NCBI GenBank assembly: GCA_041685075.1
Contig: JAWLGN010000020.1
Span: forward strand, 1-32,974
Direction: 5' to 3'
DNA: 32,974 nt
Source of the DNA: JAMCRM01 sp041685075
GTDB lineage: Bacteria; Acidobacteriota; Terriglobia; Bryobacterales; Bryobacteraceae
The number at the start of each line of letters is the position of its first letter. Position 1 is the first letter of the stretch. The translations under genes and the position numbers were made by a program. The notes under the pieces were generated by a model, which had not been told where the DNA came from, searched no databases, and saw only the letters and a program-made list of their open reading frames with translations. Below, piece after piece: positions 1 through 10,026 of the stretch.

Positions 1-740
1 CCTTCGAACTGGCCATCCGGCAGTTGGGGGGCACCTCGGTCTTCATCGAAGGACTGATTGGCGGGCGGGAACCCCTCAAAGACGTTGCCCGGAACCTGGA
101 CCGCTGGGTGAGCGGCATCGTCGCGCGGGTCTTCGCGCATGAGACCGTTGAGGAGATGGCGCGCTGGTCGTCGGTGCCGGTGATCAACGCCCTGAGCGAC
201 CGCTACCATCCCTGCCAGGCGCTGGCAGATCTGCTCACCTTCCGGGAACAGTTCGGCCGCGGCCGGGGGTTGGCGCTGGCCTTCGTGGGCGACGGCAACA
301 ACGTGGCGCACTCGCTGCTGCTGACGGCCGCGCGGCTGGGCGTCAGCGTGCGCATTGGCACTCCCCCGGGCTACGAGCCGGACGCCGAAATTGTGGCTCG
401 GGCGGCCGAACTCGCCGCCGCCACAGGGTGCCACATTTCGACCACCAACGACCCCGTCGAGGCGGTCTCCGGCGCGCACGCCGTCTACACCGACGTGTGG
501 ACCAGCATGGGGCAGGAGAACGAGGCGGCCCGCCGCCGCAAGGATTTTCTGGACTACCAGGTGAACGACGAACTGCTCGCGCACGCCCGCCCGGACGCGG
601 TCTTCATGCACTGCCTCCCCGCCCGGCGCGACGAGGAGGTCACCGACAGCGTCATCGAGTGCCGCCGCTCGGTGGTCTTCGAACAGGCGGAAAACCGCCT
701 CCACACACAGAAAGCACTGCTCTTGATGATGTTAGGATAG
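1..740 (+). CDS. argF: Ornithine carbamoyltransferase, 5'-truncated by window edge
   Basis: Catalyses carbamoyl phosphate + ornithine to citrulline in cytoplasmic arginine synthesis. The reading frame is open from the window edge (first full codon at base 3, reading FELAIRQLGGTS), so the start and roughly the first 50-60 residues, including the STRTR carbamoyl-phosphate loop, lie outside the window. The visible 245 residues carry the family motifs HPCQ (bases ~205-216), DVWTSMGQE (~493-519) and HCLPARR (~607-627). DVWTSMG and HCLPA point to ornithine rather than aspartate carbamoyltransferase. The gene ends 13 bases before argG and belongs to the argF-G-H-R operon. The ATG at base 24 is internal and not the true start. 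No defect is visible in the part that can be read. Confidence 0.95.
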   Translation, partial: FELAIRQLGGTSVFIEGLIGGREPLKDVARNLDRWVSGIVARVFAHETVEEMARWSSVPVINALSDRYHPCQALADLLTFREQFGRGRGLALAFVGDGNNVAHSLLLTAARLGVSVRIGTPPGYEPDAEIVARAAELAAATGCHISTTNDPVEAVSGAHAVYTDVWTSMGQENEAARRRKDFLDYQVNDELLAHARPDAVFMHCLPARRDEEVTDSVIECRRSVVFEQAENRLHTQKALLLMMLG

Positions 741-753
741 GATTCCAACCAAC

Positions 754-1959
754 ATGGCACAACCGAAGAAAGTGGCCCTGGCCTACTCGGGCGGGCTCGA
801 TACCTCTGTCATCATTCCATGGCTGAAGGAGAACTATGGCTGTGAAGTCGTCGCCGTGTGCGGCGATATCGGCCAGGGCGAGGACGAACTGGCGGGGCTG
901 GAAGAGAAGGCCCGCAAGACCGGCGCCTCGGAAGTCTACGTCGAGGACATGCGCGAGGAGTTCGTCTCGCAGTATCTCTGGCGGCTGGTGCGTTCCGGCG
1001 GCGTCTACGAGCACAAGTATTTGCTGGGCACTTCCGTCGCCCGGCCGCTGCTGGCGAAGAAGCAGGTAGAGGTGGCGCTTGCCGCCGGCTGCGACGCGCT
1101 GGCCCATGGCTGCACCGGCAAGGGCAACGACCAGGTGCGGTTCGAGCTGACCTACAAGGCGCTGGCGCCGCAGTTGCAGGTGATCGCCCCCTGGCGCGAA
1201 TGGTCGATCGTCTCCCGCGAGGACGCCCTGGCCTATGCGGCGAAGCACAACGTGCCGGTCTCGGTTTCCACCACCAAGATCTACAGCCGCGACCGCAACA
1301 TCTGGCACATCTCCCACGAGGGCGGGGCGCTCGAAGACCCGCGCAACGCCGCTCCGGACGATATCTGGATGCTCACGAAGAGCCCCGAGCAGGCGCCCGA
1401 CACCCCCGGGCAGGTCACCATAGGCTTTGAAGCCGGCATTCCGGTTTCGGTGAACGGGAAGGCCATGAGCGCGGTGGAACTGCTCCAGTCGCTCAACGCC
1501 ATTGCCGCCGAGCACGGGGTGGGCCGCATCGACCTGGTGGAGAACCGCTTCGTGGGGATGAAGTCGCGCGGCTGCTACGAGACTCCCGGCGGCACCCTCA
1601 TCATGGCGGCCATCCGGGAGCTGGAAGCCCTCACGCTGGACAAGAATACCCTGCACTACAAGCAGCGGCTGGCGCTGGACTACGCAGAGATGGTCTACAA
1701 CGGCTTCTGGTTCACGCCGCTCAGGGAGGCGCTGGACGCCTTCTTCGAAGCCGTCAGCCAAAGCACCACCGGGGAGGTCACCCTGGGGCTGTACAAGGGC
1801 AACGTGAAGCCGCTCAGCCGCACTTCGCCCTACTCGCTCTACTCGCTGGATATCGCCAGCTTCACGATGGGCGCTTCCTACGACCAGAAAGACGCGCTCG
1901 GCTTCATCAACCTCATCGGGCTGCCGGTGAAGGTGCGGGCGCTGGCGGCGGCAAAGTAA
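754..1959 (+). CDS. argG: Argininosuccinate synthase
   Basis: Condenses citrulline and aspartate with ATP to argininosuccinate, the penultimate step of arginine synthesis. The 401-residue length is normal for the family. The N-terminal ATP-pyrophosphatase P-loop AYSGGLDTSV (about residues 9-18) is intact, and the citrulline/aspartate-binding segment GCTGKGNDQVRFE (about residues 122-134) is present. The ATG at 754 follows the argF stop by 13 bases and places the P-loop at the usual distance from the N-terminus. The stop codon shares one base with the argH start (TAATG), so translation of the two is probably coupled. The substrate enters from the upstream argF product and the product goes to ArgH. 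Confidence 0.97.
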   Translation: MAQPKKVALAYSGGLDTSVIIPWLKENYGCEVVAVCGDIGQGEDELAGLEEKARKTGASEVYVEDMREEFVSQYLWRLVRSGGVYEHKYLLGTSVARPLLAKKQVEVALAAGCDALAHGCTGKGNDQVRFELTYKALAPQLQVIAPWREWSIVSREDALAYAAKHNVPVSVSTTKIYSRDRNIWHISHEGGALEDPRNAAPDDIWMLTKSPEQAPDTPGQVTIGFEAGIPVSVNGKAMSAVELLQSLNAIAAEHGVGRIDLVENRFVGMKSRGCYETPGGTLIMAAIRELEALTLDKNTLHYKQRLALDYAEMVYNGFWFTPLREALDAFFEAVSQSTTGEVTLGLYKGNVKPLSRTSPYSLYSLDIASFTMGASYDQKDALGFINLIGLPVKVRALAAAK

Positions 1960-3341
1960 TGAAACTCTGGGGCGGGCGGTTCGAGAGCGGCCCGTCGGAG
2001 GTATTCGAGCGGTTTTCCGGCTCGCTGCACTTCGACCGGCGCCTGATCGATGCGGATATACGCGGCTCGCAGGCCTGGGCCCGGGCGCTCGAGCGCGTGG
2101 GCATTCTCACGGCCGAGGAGCGCGCCCGGATCGTCGATGCCTTCGAGGAGATGCGCGCCGAAGCCGCGCGCCCCGGTTTCTTCGACGGCGCCGAAGACGA
2201 GGACGTCCACACCCTGGTGATCCGCAAGCTGAAGGAGCGCGCCGGCGCGGTGGCCGATAAGATCCACACGGGCCGCAGCCGCAACGAGCAGGTCTCGCTC
2301 GACGTGCGGCTATGGCTCCGGGACGAGTGCTGCCGCATCGACGGGCTGCTGGCCGGGGTGATGTCCGCGCTCGTCGATGCGGCCGAGCGCTGGCCGGACG
2401 CGGTCATCCCCGGCTACACCCATACCCGGCGCGCGCAGGCGGTGCTTTGGCCGCACTACCTGCTGGCCTACTTCGAGATGTTCGCGCGCGACCGCGAGCG
2501 TTTCGCCGCGGCGCGCCGCAGCGCCGGCCTGATGCCGCTCGGTTCGGGCGCGCTGGCCGGCAGCGGTTTTCCCTTCGACCGCCAGGCCATCGCCCGCGAA
2601 CTGGGCTTTGAAGGCATCACGGCCAACAGCATGGACGTCTCGGCGGACCGCGACTTCGCGCTCGATTTCCTCTACGCCGCGGCTATGACCATGCAGCACC
2701 TCAGCCGCATTGCCGAGGACTGGATCCTCTACTCGGGTGAGGAGTACGGCTGGATGGAGCTGGGCGATGGCGTCACCAGCGGTTCCAGCCTCATGCCGCA
2801 GAAGAAGAACCCGGATTCGCTGGAGCTGATCCGCGGCAAGTGCGGGCGCGTCTACGGCTGCCTCACCGCGCTGCTGGTGACCATGAAGGGCCTCCCCATG
2901 ACCTACAACCGGGACATGCAGGAGGACAAAGAGCCGCTGTTTGAAGCCGCCGACCAGACGGCCGGTTCGCTGGAGATGATGCGGGTGACGATCGAATCCG
3001 CGCGGCTGAAACCGGACGTACCGAGGGCGGCAGCCGCCGCAAGCTGGGTGGTGGCCACCGATCTTGCCGAGGCGCTGGCGCGGGCCGGCACGCCGTTCCA
3101 CCAGGCGCACCAGGTGGTCGGGCGGCTGGTGCTCGAGAGCGTCCGCACGGGGCGCGGGCCGGGCGACTGGAGCCCGGCCGAGCTGGCCGCCTTCGCGCCG
3201 GAGTTCACCGCCGAAATCGCCCGGTTGCTCGATCCCGCCGAGGGGATGAAGTCCCGCGAGATCCCCGGAGGCACCGGGCCGCGCGCCGTTGCCGAAGCGC
3301 TCGCCCAGGCGCGCCGGCGGCTCCAGGAGACATCGCCATGA
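1959..3341 (+). CDS. argH: Argininosuccinate lyase
   Basis: Cleaves argininosuccinate to arginine and fumarate, the last step of the pathway. It is 460 residues, typical for the fumarase/aspartase-superfamily lyase. The superfamily signature loop GSSLMPQKKNPD lies at about residues 274-285. The N-terminus MKLWGGRFESGPSE and the segment HTGRSRNEQV (about residues 102-111) are typical of ArgH. The start ATG overlaps the argG stop by one base, and the end overlaps the argR start by four bases (ATGA). The gene is therefore locked into the arginine operon and likely co-regulated by the ArgR encoded next to it. No unusual residue was noticed. Confidence 0.97.
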   Translation: MKLWGGRFESGPSEVFERFSGSLHFDRRLIDADIRGSQAWARALERVGILTAEERARIVDAFEEMRAEAARPGFFDGAEDEDVHTLVIRKLKERAGAVADKIHTGRSRNEQVSLDVRLWLRDECCRIDGLLAGVMSALVDAAERWPDAVIPGYTHTRRAQAVLWPHYLLAYFEMFARDRERFAAARRSAGLMPLGSGALAGSGFPFDRQAIARELGFEGITANSMDVSADRDFALDFLYAAAMTMQHLSRIAEDWILYSGEEYGWMELGDGVTSGSSLMPQKKNPDSLELIRGKCGRVYGCLTALLVTMKGLPMTYNRDMQEDKEPLFEAADQTAGSLEMMRVTIESARLKPDVPRAAAAASWVVATDLAEALARAGTPFHQAHQVVGRLVLESVRTGRGPGDWSPAELAAFAPEFTAEIARLLDPAEGMKSREIPGGTGPRAVAEALAQARRRLQETSP

Positions 3342-3775
3342 GTAAAAGCTATCGCCAGGGCCAGATCCTCAAGCTGATCCGCTCCAAGCACATCCACACT
3401 CAGGAAGAGCTTTGCCAGGAGCTGAAGAACCTGGGCATCACGGCCACTCAGGTGACGCTGTCGCGCGACATCCGCGAACTGCGGCTGGTGAAGACCACCG
3501 ACGGCTACCAGGAGATCCTGCCGGAGGAGACCGGGCCGCGCTTCGCCACCCTGGCGGTGGACTTCCTCACCGACGTGCGCCTGGCCGCCAACCTGGTGGT
3601 GCTGAAGACGGCCCCGGGCCATGCCAACACCGTGGCGGTGGCGCTCGATGGCGAAGAGTGGCCGGAGGTGGTGGGAACCATTGCCGGCGACGACACCATC
3701 CTGGTGATCGCGCCGGACAACTCCACCGCGGAACTGCTCCGCAAGCGATTTCTGGATCTGCTCGAAACCCCTTAG
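3338..3775 (+). CDS. argR: Arginine repressor ArgR
   Basis: Arginine-sensing transcription factor, normally a hexamer, that represses arginine synthesis genes when L-arginine is bound. The 145 residues fit the family. The N-terminal winged helix-turn-helix spans about residues 8-52 and includes the hallmark TLSRDIREL (40-48). The C-terminal oligomerisation/arginine-binding domain carries APGHANTVAVALD (92-104) and GTIAGDDTILVI (113-124), with D104 and D118-D119 at the ligand-binding positions. The start overlaps the argH stop as ATGA. Being last in the arg operon, it probably regulates its own transcription. The operon promoter and any ARG boxes would lie upstream of the window, so the operator cannot be checked here. 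Confidence 0.95.
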   Translation: MSKSYRQGQILKLIRSKHIHTQEELCQELKNLGITATQVTLSRDIRELRLVKTTDGYQEILPEETGPRFATLAVDFLTDVRLAANLVVLKTAPGHANTVAVALDGEEWPEVVGTIAGDDTILVIAPDNSTAELLRKRFLDLLETP

Positions 3776-3819
3776 CCTGCCCGGCAACCCGCCCCAGCCG
3801 CGGTACGTCCCAACCCACA

Positions 3820-3833
3820 GGAACGTTCGTTCC
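3820..3833. repeat. Perfect 6-2-6 inverted repeat resembling a GAAC-N4-GTTC operator
   Basis: GGAACG-TT-CGTTCC lies 45 bases after the argR stop and before the terminator. It contains GAAC-N4-GTTC, the core of the LexA/DinR box of Gram-positive bacteria. The position, inside the 3' untranslated part of the arg transcript and about 200 bases before the next gene, is not that of a normal operator. It may be a short chance hairpin. Confidence 0.3.
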
Positions 3834-3892
3834 GATTTCGGCGCGCGGCTGCGGGTGCGGTAGGTCCCGCCGGTCATGCCGCGTTCGCCGGT

Positions 3893-3934
3893 CCGGCGGG
3901 CGCGCGCCTCCGAACGCCCGCCGGTTTTTTCTTT
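3893..3934 (+). terminator. Rho-independent terminator of the arg operon
   Basis: A perfect 10-bp GC-only stem (CCGGCGGGCG at 3893-3902 pairing with CGCCCGCCGG at 3915-3924) encloses a 12-base loop and is followed at once by TTTTTTCTTT. It lies 118 bases after the argR stop on the same strand and is the clearest intrinsic terminator in the window. It separates the arginine operon from the CPBP protease gene. Confidence 0.9.
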
Positions 3935-4033
3935 GCCGGCGAGTTTGTGCGGCTGGCGGTACAGTTTTCGTACCATTCGTACTAGAACACCTAGATATCC
4001 TTTCGGCGCCCCACATGTGCGAATCTGACATCG

Positions 4034-4735
4034 ATGGCCAATTGCGCGACCGCAGCACCCGCTCCGGGACGAACGGAGCTACGTAGCGCCGCCTACATCA
4101 CACCCTTTGCCGCTTTCATGGTCTGCCTGGCGGTTCAGCAGGCGGCGCCTGACGCCGTCCTGCTGATCCAGTTGCTTCGGGCAGCCGTGGTAGTCGCGCT
4201 ACTGGCGACCGTCTCCCGCCGGGCCATACCGTTGCGCCCGGCGAGACCCGGTTGGAGCCTGCTGGTGGGAGTGGCGGTGTTTGCCGTGTGGGTGGGACCG
4301 GATTGGCTCTGGCCCGGCTACCGCAGCCACTGGTTATTCGAGAACGCGCTCACCGGCCGGGCCGCCAGTTCCATCCCCGCGGAGTTGAGATCGGACGTCC
4401 TGTTACTGGCGCTGCGTGCCGGCACCAGCGTCCTGCTGGTTCCCATCCTTGAAGAGTTGTTCTGGCGCGGGTGGCTGATGCGCTGGCTGGTGCGGCCGCG
4501 TTTTCACACCGTGCCGCTGGGCACCTATACCGCTACCTCGTTCTGGACGGTTGCGCTGCTGTTTGCCTCCGAGCACGGCCCGTATTGGGAAGTGGGGCTG
4601 GCGGCGGGCATCGCCTTCAACTGGTGGCTGGTGCGGACGCGCAACCTGGCAGACTGCATTCTGGCCCATGCCTCGGCCAACGCCTGCCTGGCGGCCTGGG
4701 TGCTGCTCGGCGGGCACTGGCAGTTCTGGCTGTAA
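4034..4735 (+). CDS. CPBP/CAAX-type intramembrane metalloprotease, exosortase-associated type
   Basis: A 233-residue multipass membrane protein with about seven hydrophobic segments. It has the three glutamic-type CAAX protease motifs: EELFWRG (E140, E141, R145), the SEHG segment (H181) and HASAN (H212, N216). The EELFWRGWLMRW form resembles the CAAX-protease-related family that accompanies exosortase/PEP-CTERM sorting systems in Gram-negative bacteria; that assignment is from memory of the family. The role would be cleavage of a membrane-embedded substrate at the inner membrane. No exosortase gene or PEP-CTERM-like protein is visible in the window, so the partner is unknown. The ATG at 4034 is the first good start after the arg terminator, with no strong ribosome-binding site. 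The next gene follows after 48 bases. Confidence 0.82.
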   Translation: MANCATAAPAPGRTELRSAAYITPFAAFMVCLAVQQAAPDAVLLIQLLRAAVVVALLATVSRRAIPLRPARPGWSLLVGVAVFAVWVGPDWLWPGYRSHWLFENALTGRAASSIPAELRSDVLLLALRAGTSVLLVPILEELFWRGWLMRWLVRPRFHTVPLGTYTATSFWTVALLFASEHGPYWEVGLAAGIAFNWWLVRTRNLADCILAHASANACLAAWVLLGGHWQFWL

Positions 4736-4762
4736 GTCGCCACCGAGGGCGCGGCCCCGGGA

Positions 4763-4771
4763 TGCTAGGAT
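4763..4771 (+). promoter_or_regulatory. Candidate extended -10 promoter element
   Basis: TGCTAGGAT fits a TGn-extended -10 element and ends 12 bases before the ATG of the secreted protein at 4784. It predicts a very short 5' leader. No convincing -35 is seen at the usual distance. Confidence 0.35.
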
Positions 4772-4783
4772 TGAAGAAGAGGC

Positions 4784-5353
4784 ATGCGTTTCTTACTTCG
4801 CTCACTGGTTCCCGCCGTACTGTTGCTGGCATGCGCCCAGGCCCAGGCGCAGGATCAGGGCACGGCCGAGCCCTGGGACATACGCGCCGTGCTCACGGAG
4901 ATTTCGGCGCACGCAGGCCGGCTGGTGCCGCTGCTCGATAAGGTCGATCCGGCTTCCTGGAGCGATCAGGGCGCGCCGGAAGGCTACCAGAAACAGTGGA
5001 AGTCGGCGCGCGACCAGGCCCAGGCGCTCTCGATCGAAGCCACCGCCCTGGTCCGCAATCCGGACAAGCTCTCCGAAGCGCTGAAGGTTTTCTTCCGCAT
5101 GCAAGCGCTGGAGTTCACCATCAACTCGCTGAGCGACGGCGTGCGGAAATATCAGAACCCGGCGCTTGGCGACCTGGTGGAGAGCACCGCCGCCGAGAAC
5201 GGCGCCAATCGCGAGCGTTTCCAGCAGTTCATCGTGGAACTGGCGGCCATCCGCGAGCAGGAATACGAGGTCATGGACCACGAAGCGCAGCGCTGCCGCG
5301 CCCTGCTGTCACGGCAGCCGCCGGCAAAGAAAGCAGTGAGGAAGTCTCAGTAA
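4784..5353 (+). CDS. Secreted protein of unknown function
   Basis: A 189-residue protein whose family I do not recognise. An N-terminal signal peptide is clear: MR start, hydrophobic core LVPAVLLLACA, and Ala-rich cleavage region AQAQAQ ending near residue 23. The mature part is mostly predicted helical and charged, with no Cys or obvious catalytic motif, and ends in a Lys/Arg-rich tail (PPAKKAVRKSQ). It is likely periplasmic or surface-exposed. A purine-rich AAGAAGAGG lies just before the ATG. The stop codon is directly followed by the ATG of the small Cys-rich gene (TAAATG), so the two are probably co-translated. The protease gene upstream may be in the same transcript, but a link in function is only a guess. 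Confidence 0.75.
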   Translation: MRFLLRSLVPAVLLLACAQAQAQDQGTAEPWDIRAVLTEISAHAGRLVPLLDKVDPASWSDQGAPEGYQKQWKSARDQAQALSIEATALVRNPDKLSEALKVFFRMQALEFTINSLSDGVRKYQNPALGDLVESTAAENGANRERFQQFIVELAAIREQEYEVMDHEAQRCRALLSRQPPAKKAVRKSQ

Positions 5354-5617
5354 ATGACGTTTACTTGCAGCATCTGCGGTGAAGAATCTACGCGCATCTG
5401 CGCGCGGTGCACCAAGGACGCCTGCCCCAACCATATCTGCGACAGGTGCGGCCGGTGCAGCGATTGCTGCGAGTGCGAGATCGCCATTGCGGAACCGGTC
5501 CGCGCCTTCACCCCCGCCTCCCAGACGGTTCATCCCTCGCGTCAGGAACCCGAGGCTGCTCCGGGAGAGCCGGGCGAGGCGCAAGATTCCGGCCCCTCCG
5601 GCCCGGAGCATCCGTAA
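5354..5617 (+). CDS. Small Cys-rich, probable zinc-binding protein
   Basis: An 87-residue protein with eleven Cys packed into residues 5-41 (5, 8, 16, 19, 24, 29, 32, 35, 38, 39, 41) plus H27, in CxxC and CxxCxxCxxCC spacings. This looks like two small zinc sites, reminiscent of B-box or zinc-ribbon folds. The C-terminal half (about residues 48-87) is Pro/Glu/Ser-rich and probably disordered. There is no signal peptide, so it should be cytoplasmic, unlike its upstream neighbour, which it follows with no gap. Function is unknown. It could be a nucleic-acid or protein-binding adaptor. The reading frame is credible because the Cys pattern is dense and ordered and the start abuts the previous stop. 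Confidence 0.65.
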   Translation: MTFTCSICGEESTRICARCTKDACPNHICDRCGRCSDCCECEIAIAEPVRAFTPASQTVHPSRQEPEAAPGEPGEAQDSGPSGPEHP

Positions 5618-5660
5618 CGAAGCAAGCTCTCAGGAATTCGCCGGCAGCGTTCCGTCTATC

Positions 5661-6191
5661 TCAGCCGCGGTACTCCCGCTGGTACGGTCCGATGCGCGGG
5701 TAGTATCTGCGGGCGCGGATCAGTTCGGCGATCTGGCGCACGTGGCCGAGGTCGTGAAAAGCCCAGGCGGCCACCAGCTCCGACACCGTAATGCGCCCGT
5801 GCACGGGGTGAATGCCGTGGCGCGCTTCGGCGCCCGGGGGCAGCCCCTTCAGATACTCGAGGTTGTCTTCGCGCTGTTCCTCCCAGTGCGCGAAGGAGTC
5901 TTCGGGGTCACGCCCGGAGTACTGCCCCGCGGAGGCCCAGGCCGTAGTGTCGTAGTCCTGCCACTCCGCGCCGTCGCGCTCCACGGCGCGTTCCACGCGC
6001 AGGCGGTAGCAATGCCCCTCGATGTGGGAGAGATGCTCCAGCACCTCGGCCACCGAAAAGCGGTCCGGCGCCGGCTTCCAGAGCGCGTCCTCGATGGTGA
6101 TGGGCGCCATCAGGACGCGCAGGACCTCCGGGGTAGCCTCCAGTTGCTCCATCCCGGGGATGAAGGTTTCCGGCGCCTTATCGTTGGCCAT
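5661..6191 (-). CDS. DinB-family (DinB_2-like) putative metal-dependent protein
   Basis: A 176-residue four-helix-bundle protein of the DinB/YfiT type. The metal-binding histidines are visible: H53 in the segment EHLSHIE (52-58), and H146 and H150 in FHDLGHVRQI (145-154). Members of this superfamily include thiol-dependent transferases such as bacillithiol S-transferases and many proteins of unknown role. The name does not imply a DNA-damage function here. The ATG abuts the nrdJ stop codon with no gap (TAA then ATG on the minus strand), so it is translated from the nrdJ transcript. It converges with the Cys-rich gene on the other strand, leaving 43 bases between them. The substrate cannot be predicted. 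Confidence 0.85.
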   Translation of the reverse strand: MANDKAPETFIPGMEQLEATPEVLRVLMAPITIEDALWKPAPDRFSVAEVLEHLSHIEGHCYRLRVERAVERDGAEWQDYDTTAWASAGQYSGRDPEDSFAHWEEQREDNLEYLKGLPPGAEARHGIHPVHGRITVSELVAAWAFHDLGHVRQIAELIRARRYYPRIGPYQREYRG

Positions 6192-8969
<2,778 letters not shown>

Positions 8970-9029
8970 TTTCTCACTCGTTGGGCTACTTCGGTGGTTT
9001 GCTGCCGTTGGGGCGCACTTGCAATGGTC

Positions 9030-9045
9030 CCCCAATATATAGGGG
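9030..9045. promoter_or_regulatory. Candidate NrdR box upstream of nrdJ
   Basis: The 16-bp near-palindrome CCCCAATATATAGGGG has the core C-W-ATATAT-W-G of the NrdR repressor box and lies about 60 bases upstream of the nrdJ start. A weaker second match (TTATCTATAG, 8 of 10 core positions) lies at 9059-9068. The spacing of 26 bp is not the usual whole number of helical turns, so only the first site is called with some confidence. NrdR would repress nrdJ when dATP is plentiful. Confidence 0.7.
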
Positions 9046-9229
9046 TTCGTCAAGAACTTTATCTATAGGCTGTACTGCGGTTTACCAAGAGGCCACAAGA
9101 GACTCGGATGCAGAACTCCGGATACGGCGCCCCGAGGCCGCGGAAAAATGATTGAAAAACCAGGATAATGCGCGGAAATGAGTGCGGCGGGGAAGCCGAA
9201 AATCCGGCAGTGCCGCGAGAAGAAAAAAT

Positions 9230-9700
9230 TTACGCCCCGGCGGTCAGGAGCAAAGGCGGGCGGTTTGCCTGGGCGGAAGCGTTGTGGGTACGGCGGGTGG
9301 CGGCGCTGATCACCCGGATTACCTCTTCAGCATCGAACGGTTGAGCGAGAACGTCATACCCGCCCTCGTTGAGCACCTCAGCCCAGAGATACTCGTCGGC
9401 AAGGCGGGAGGTCACGATCAGAGGCGGGGCGGCGGCAAGGGGTCGCAAGGCATCCAGCAAACCGCGCCAGCAGCCGTCCGCAAGGTCACGCTCCGTGATG
9501 ACAATATCGACGGGTCTGCGCTTGAACAGGATAAGAGCATCGGTCACGGTGCGGGATTCGTACAGGGTCCAGCCGGCATCGCCGAAGACCCCGCGGAGAA
9601 ACGCGAGTGCGTCGTCATGGCTGCCGATGACCAGTGCCGTGACGGCTTCTTCGGGTCCGAGACTGTGTAGCGCCAACTTCCGGTCTGTGCCTGTAGACAC
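9230..9700 (-). CDS. Stand-alone receiver-like protein with degenerate phosphorylation site
   Basis: A 156-residue single-domain protein with a CheY-like receiver fold (about residues 20-135) and a short tail, with no output domain. The beta-1 acidic pair appears as D29-D30. At the end of beta-3, where the phospho-acceptor Asp is expected (DIVITERDLADG), the residue is E70. The conserved Lys before PFD in beta-5 is replaced by Q120. T97/S98 sits at the usual Thr/Ser switch position. The domain is therefore probably not phosphorylated in the normal way, and Glu may mimic the phosphorylated state. The start is GTG at 9700, supported by GAGGAAAA about seven bases upstream. No histidine kinase is nearby. 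It lies 260 bases upstream of nrdJ on the same strand. Confidence 0.75.
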   Translation of the reverse strand: MSTGTDRKLALHSLGPEEAVTALVIGSHDDALAFLRGVFGDAGWTLYESRTVTDALILFKRRPVDIVITERDLADGCWRGLLDALRPLAAAPPLIVTSRLADEYLWAEVLNEGGYDVLAQPFDAEEVIRVISAATRRTHNASAQANRPPLLLTAGA

Positions 9701-10026
9701 GTGTAGTTTTCCTCGTTTGTGCTGTTGGGATTGCGTCTATTCGAAAATCAGCCCGGCGTCCGTTCCGGACGCCTAGTACTAAGGTAACCTCGGGGGCACG
9801 GGCTTACAAGAGGCATTCCGCTACCGCAGAACTTCCGCGTGCAAAAACTCACCCCCGATGCTCGATATTGAGCTGATTTGTTCCAGGTATTCTGCTTTTC
9901 CATGGGAGCCTCTCGCGGCACTCACTGAGGCGTGCGCTACGTACCGGACGCAACACAGGCGCCCGGGTGCTACCGTCCTCTCGCGGCACTATGTTCTCCC
10001 GTCCTCTCGCAGCACTATACTGTAGC
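9701..10026. other. Intergenic region between divergent genes
   Basis: About 326 bases between the receiver gene (minus) and the FG-GAP gene (plus). It holds an 8-bp stem inverted repeat (GGCGTCCG-TTC-CGGACGCC, 9755-9773) without a T-run, and two complete repeat copies plus part of a third (see 9909-10040). A -10-like TATACT lies at 10015-10020. No convincing small gene, tRNA or riboswitch was seen. Confidence 0.6.

Noticed and set aside
3776..4033. A small gene in the arg-protease gap
   Set aside because: The frames there have shadow-like composition and cross the terminator hairpin; no start with a ribosome-binding site was found.
9184..9216. Nested inverted repeat after the receiver gene as a terminator
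   Set aside because: For the minus strand the T-rich stretch comes before the hairpin, the wrong order for an intrinsic terminator.
8970..9229. Cobalamin riboswitch upstream of the B12-dependent nrdJ
   Set aside because: No B12-box-like GCCACTG element or matching stem set was seen on the minus strand; the NrdR box explains regulation better.
9755..9773. Strong hairpin GGCGTCCG-TTC-CGGACGCC as a terminator
   Set aside because: No T-run follows on either strand, and it lies upstream of both neighbouring genes rather than downstream.
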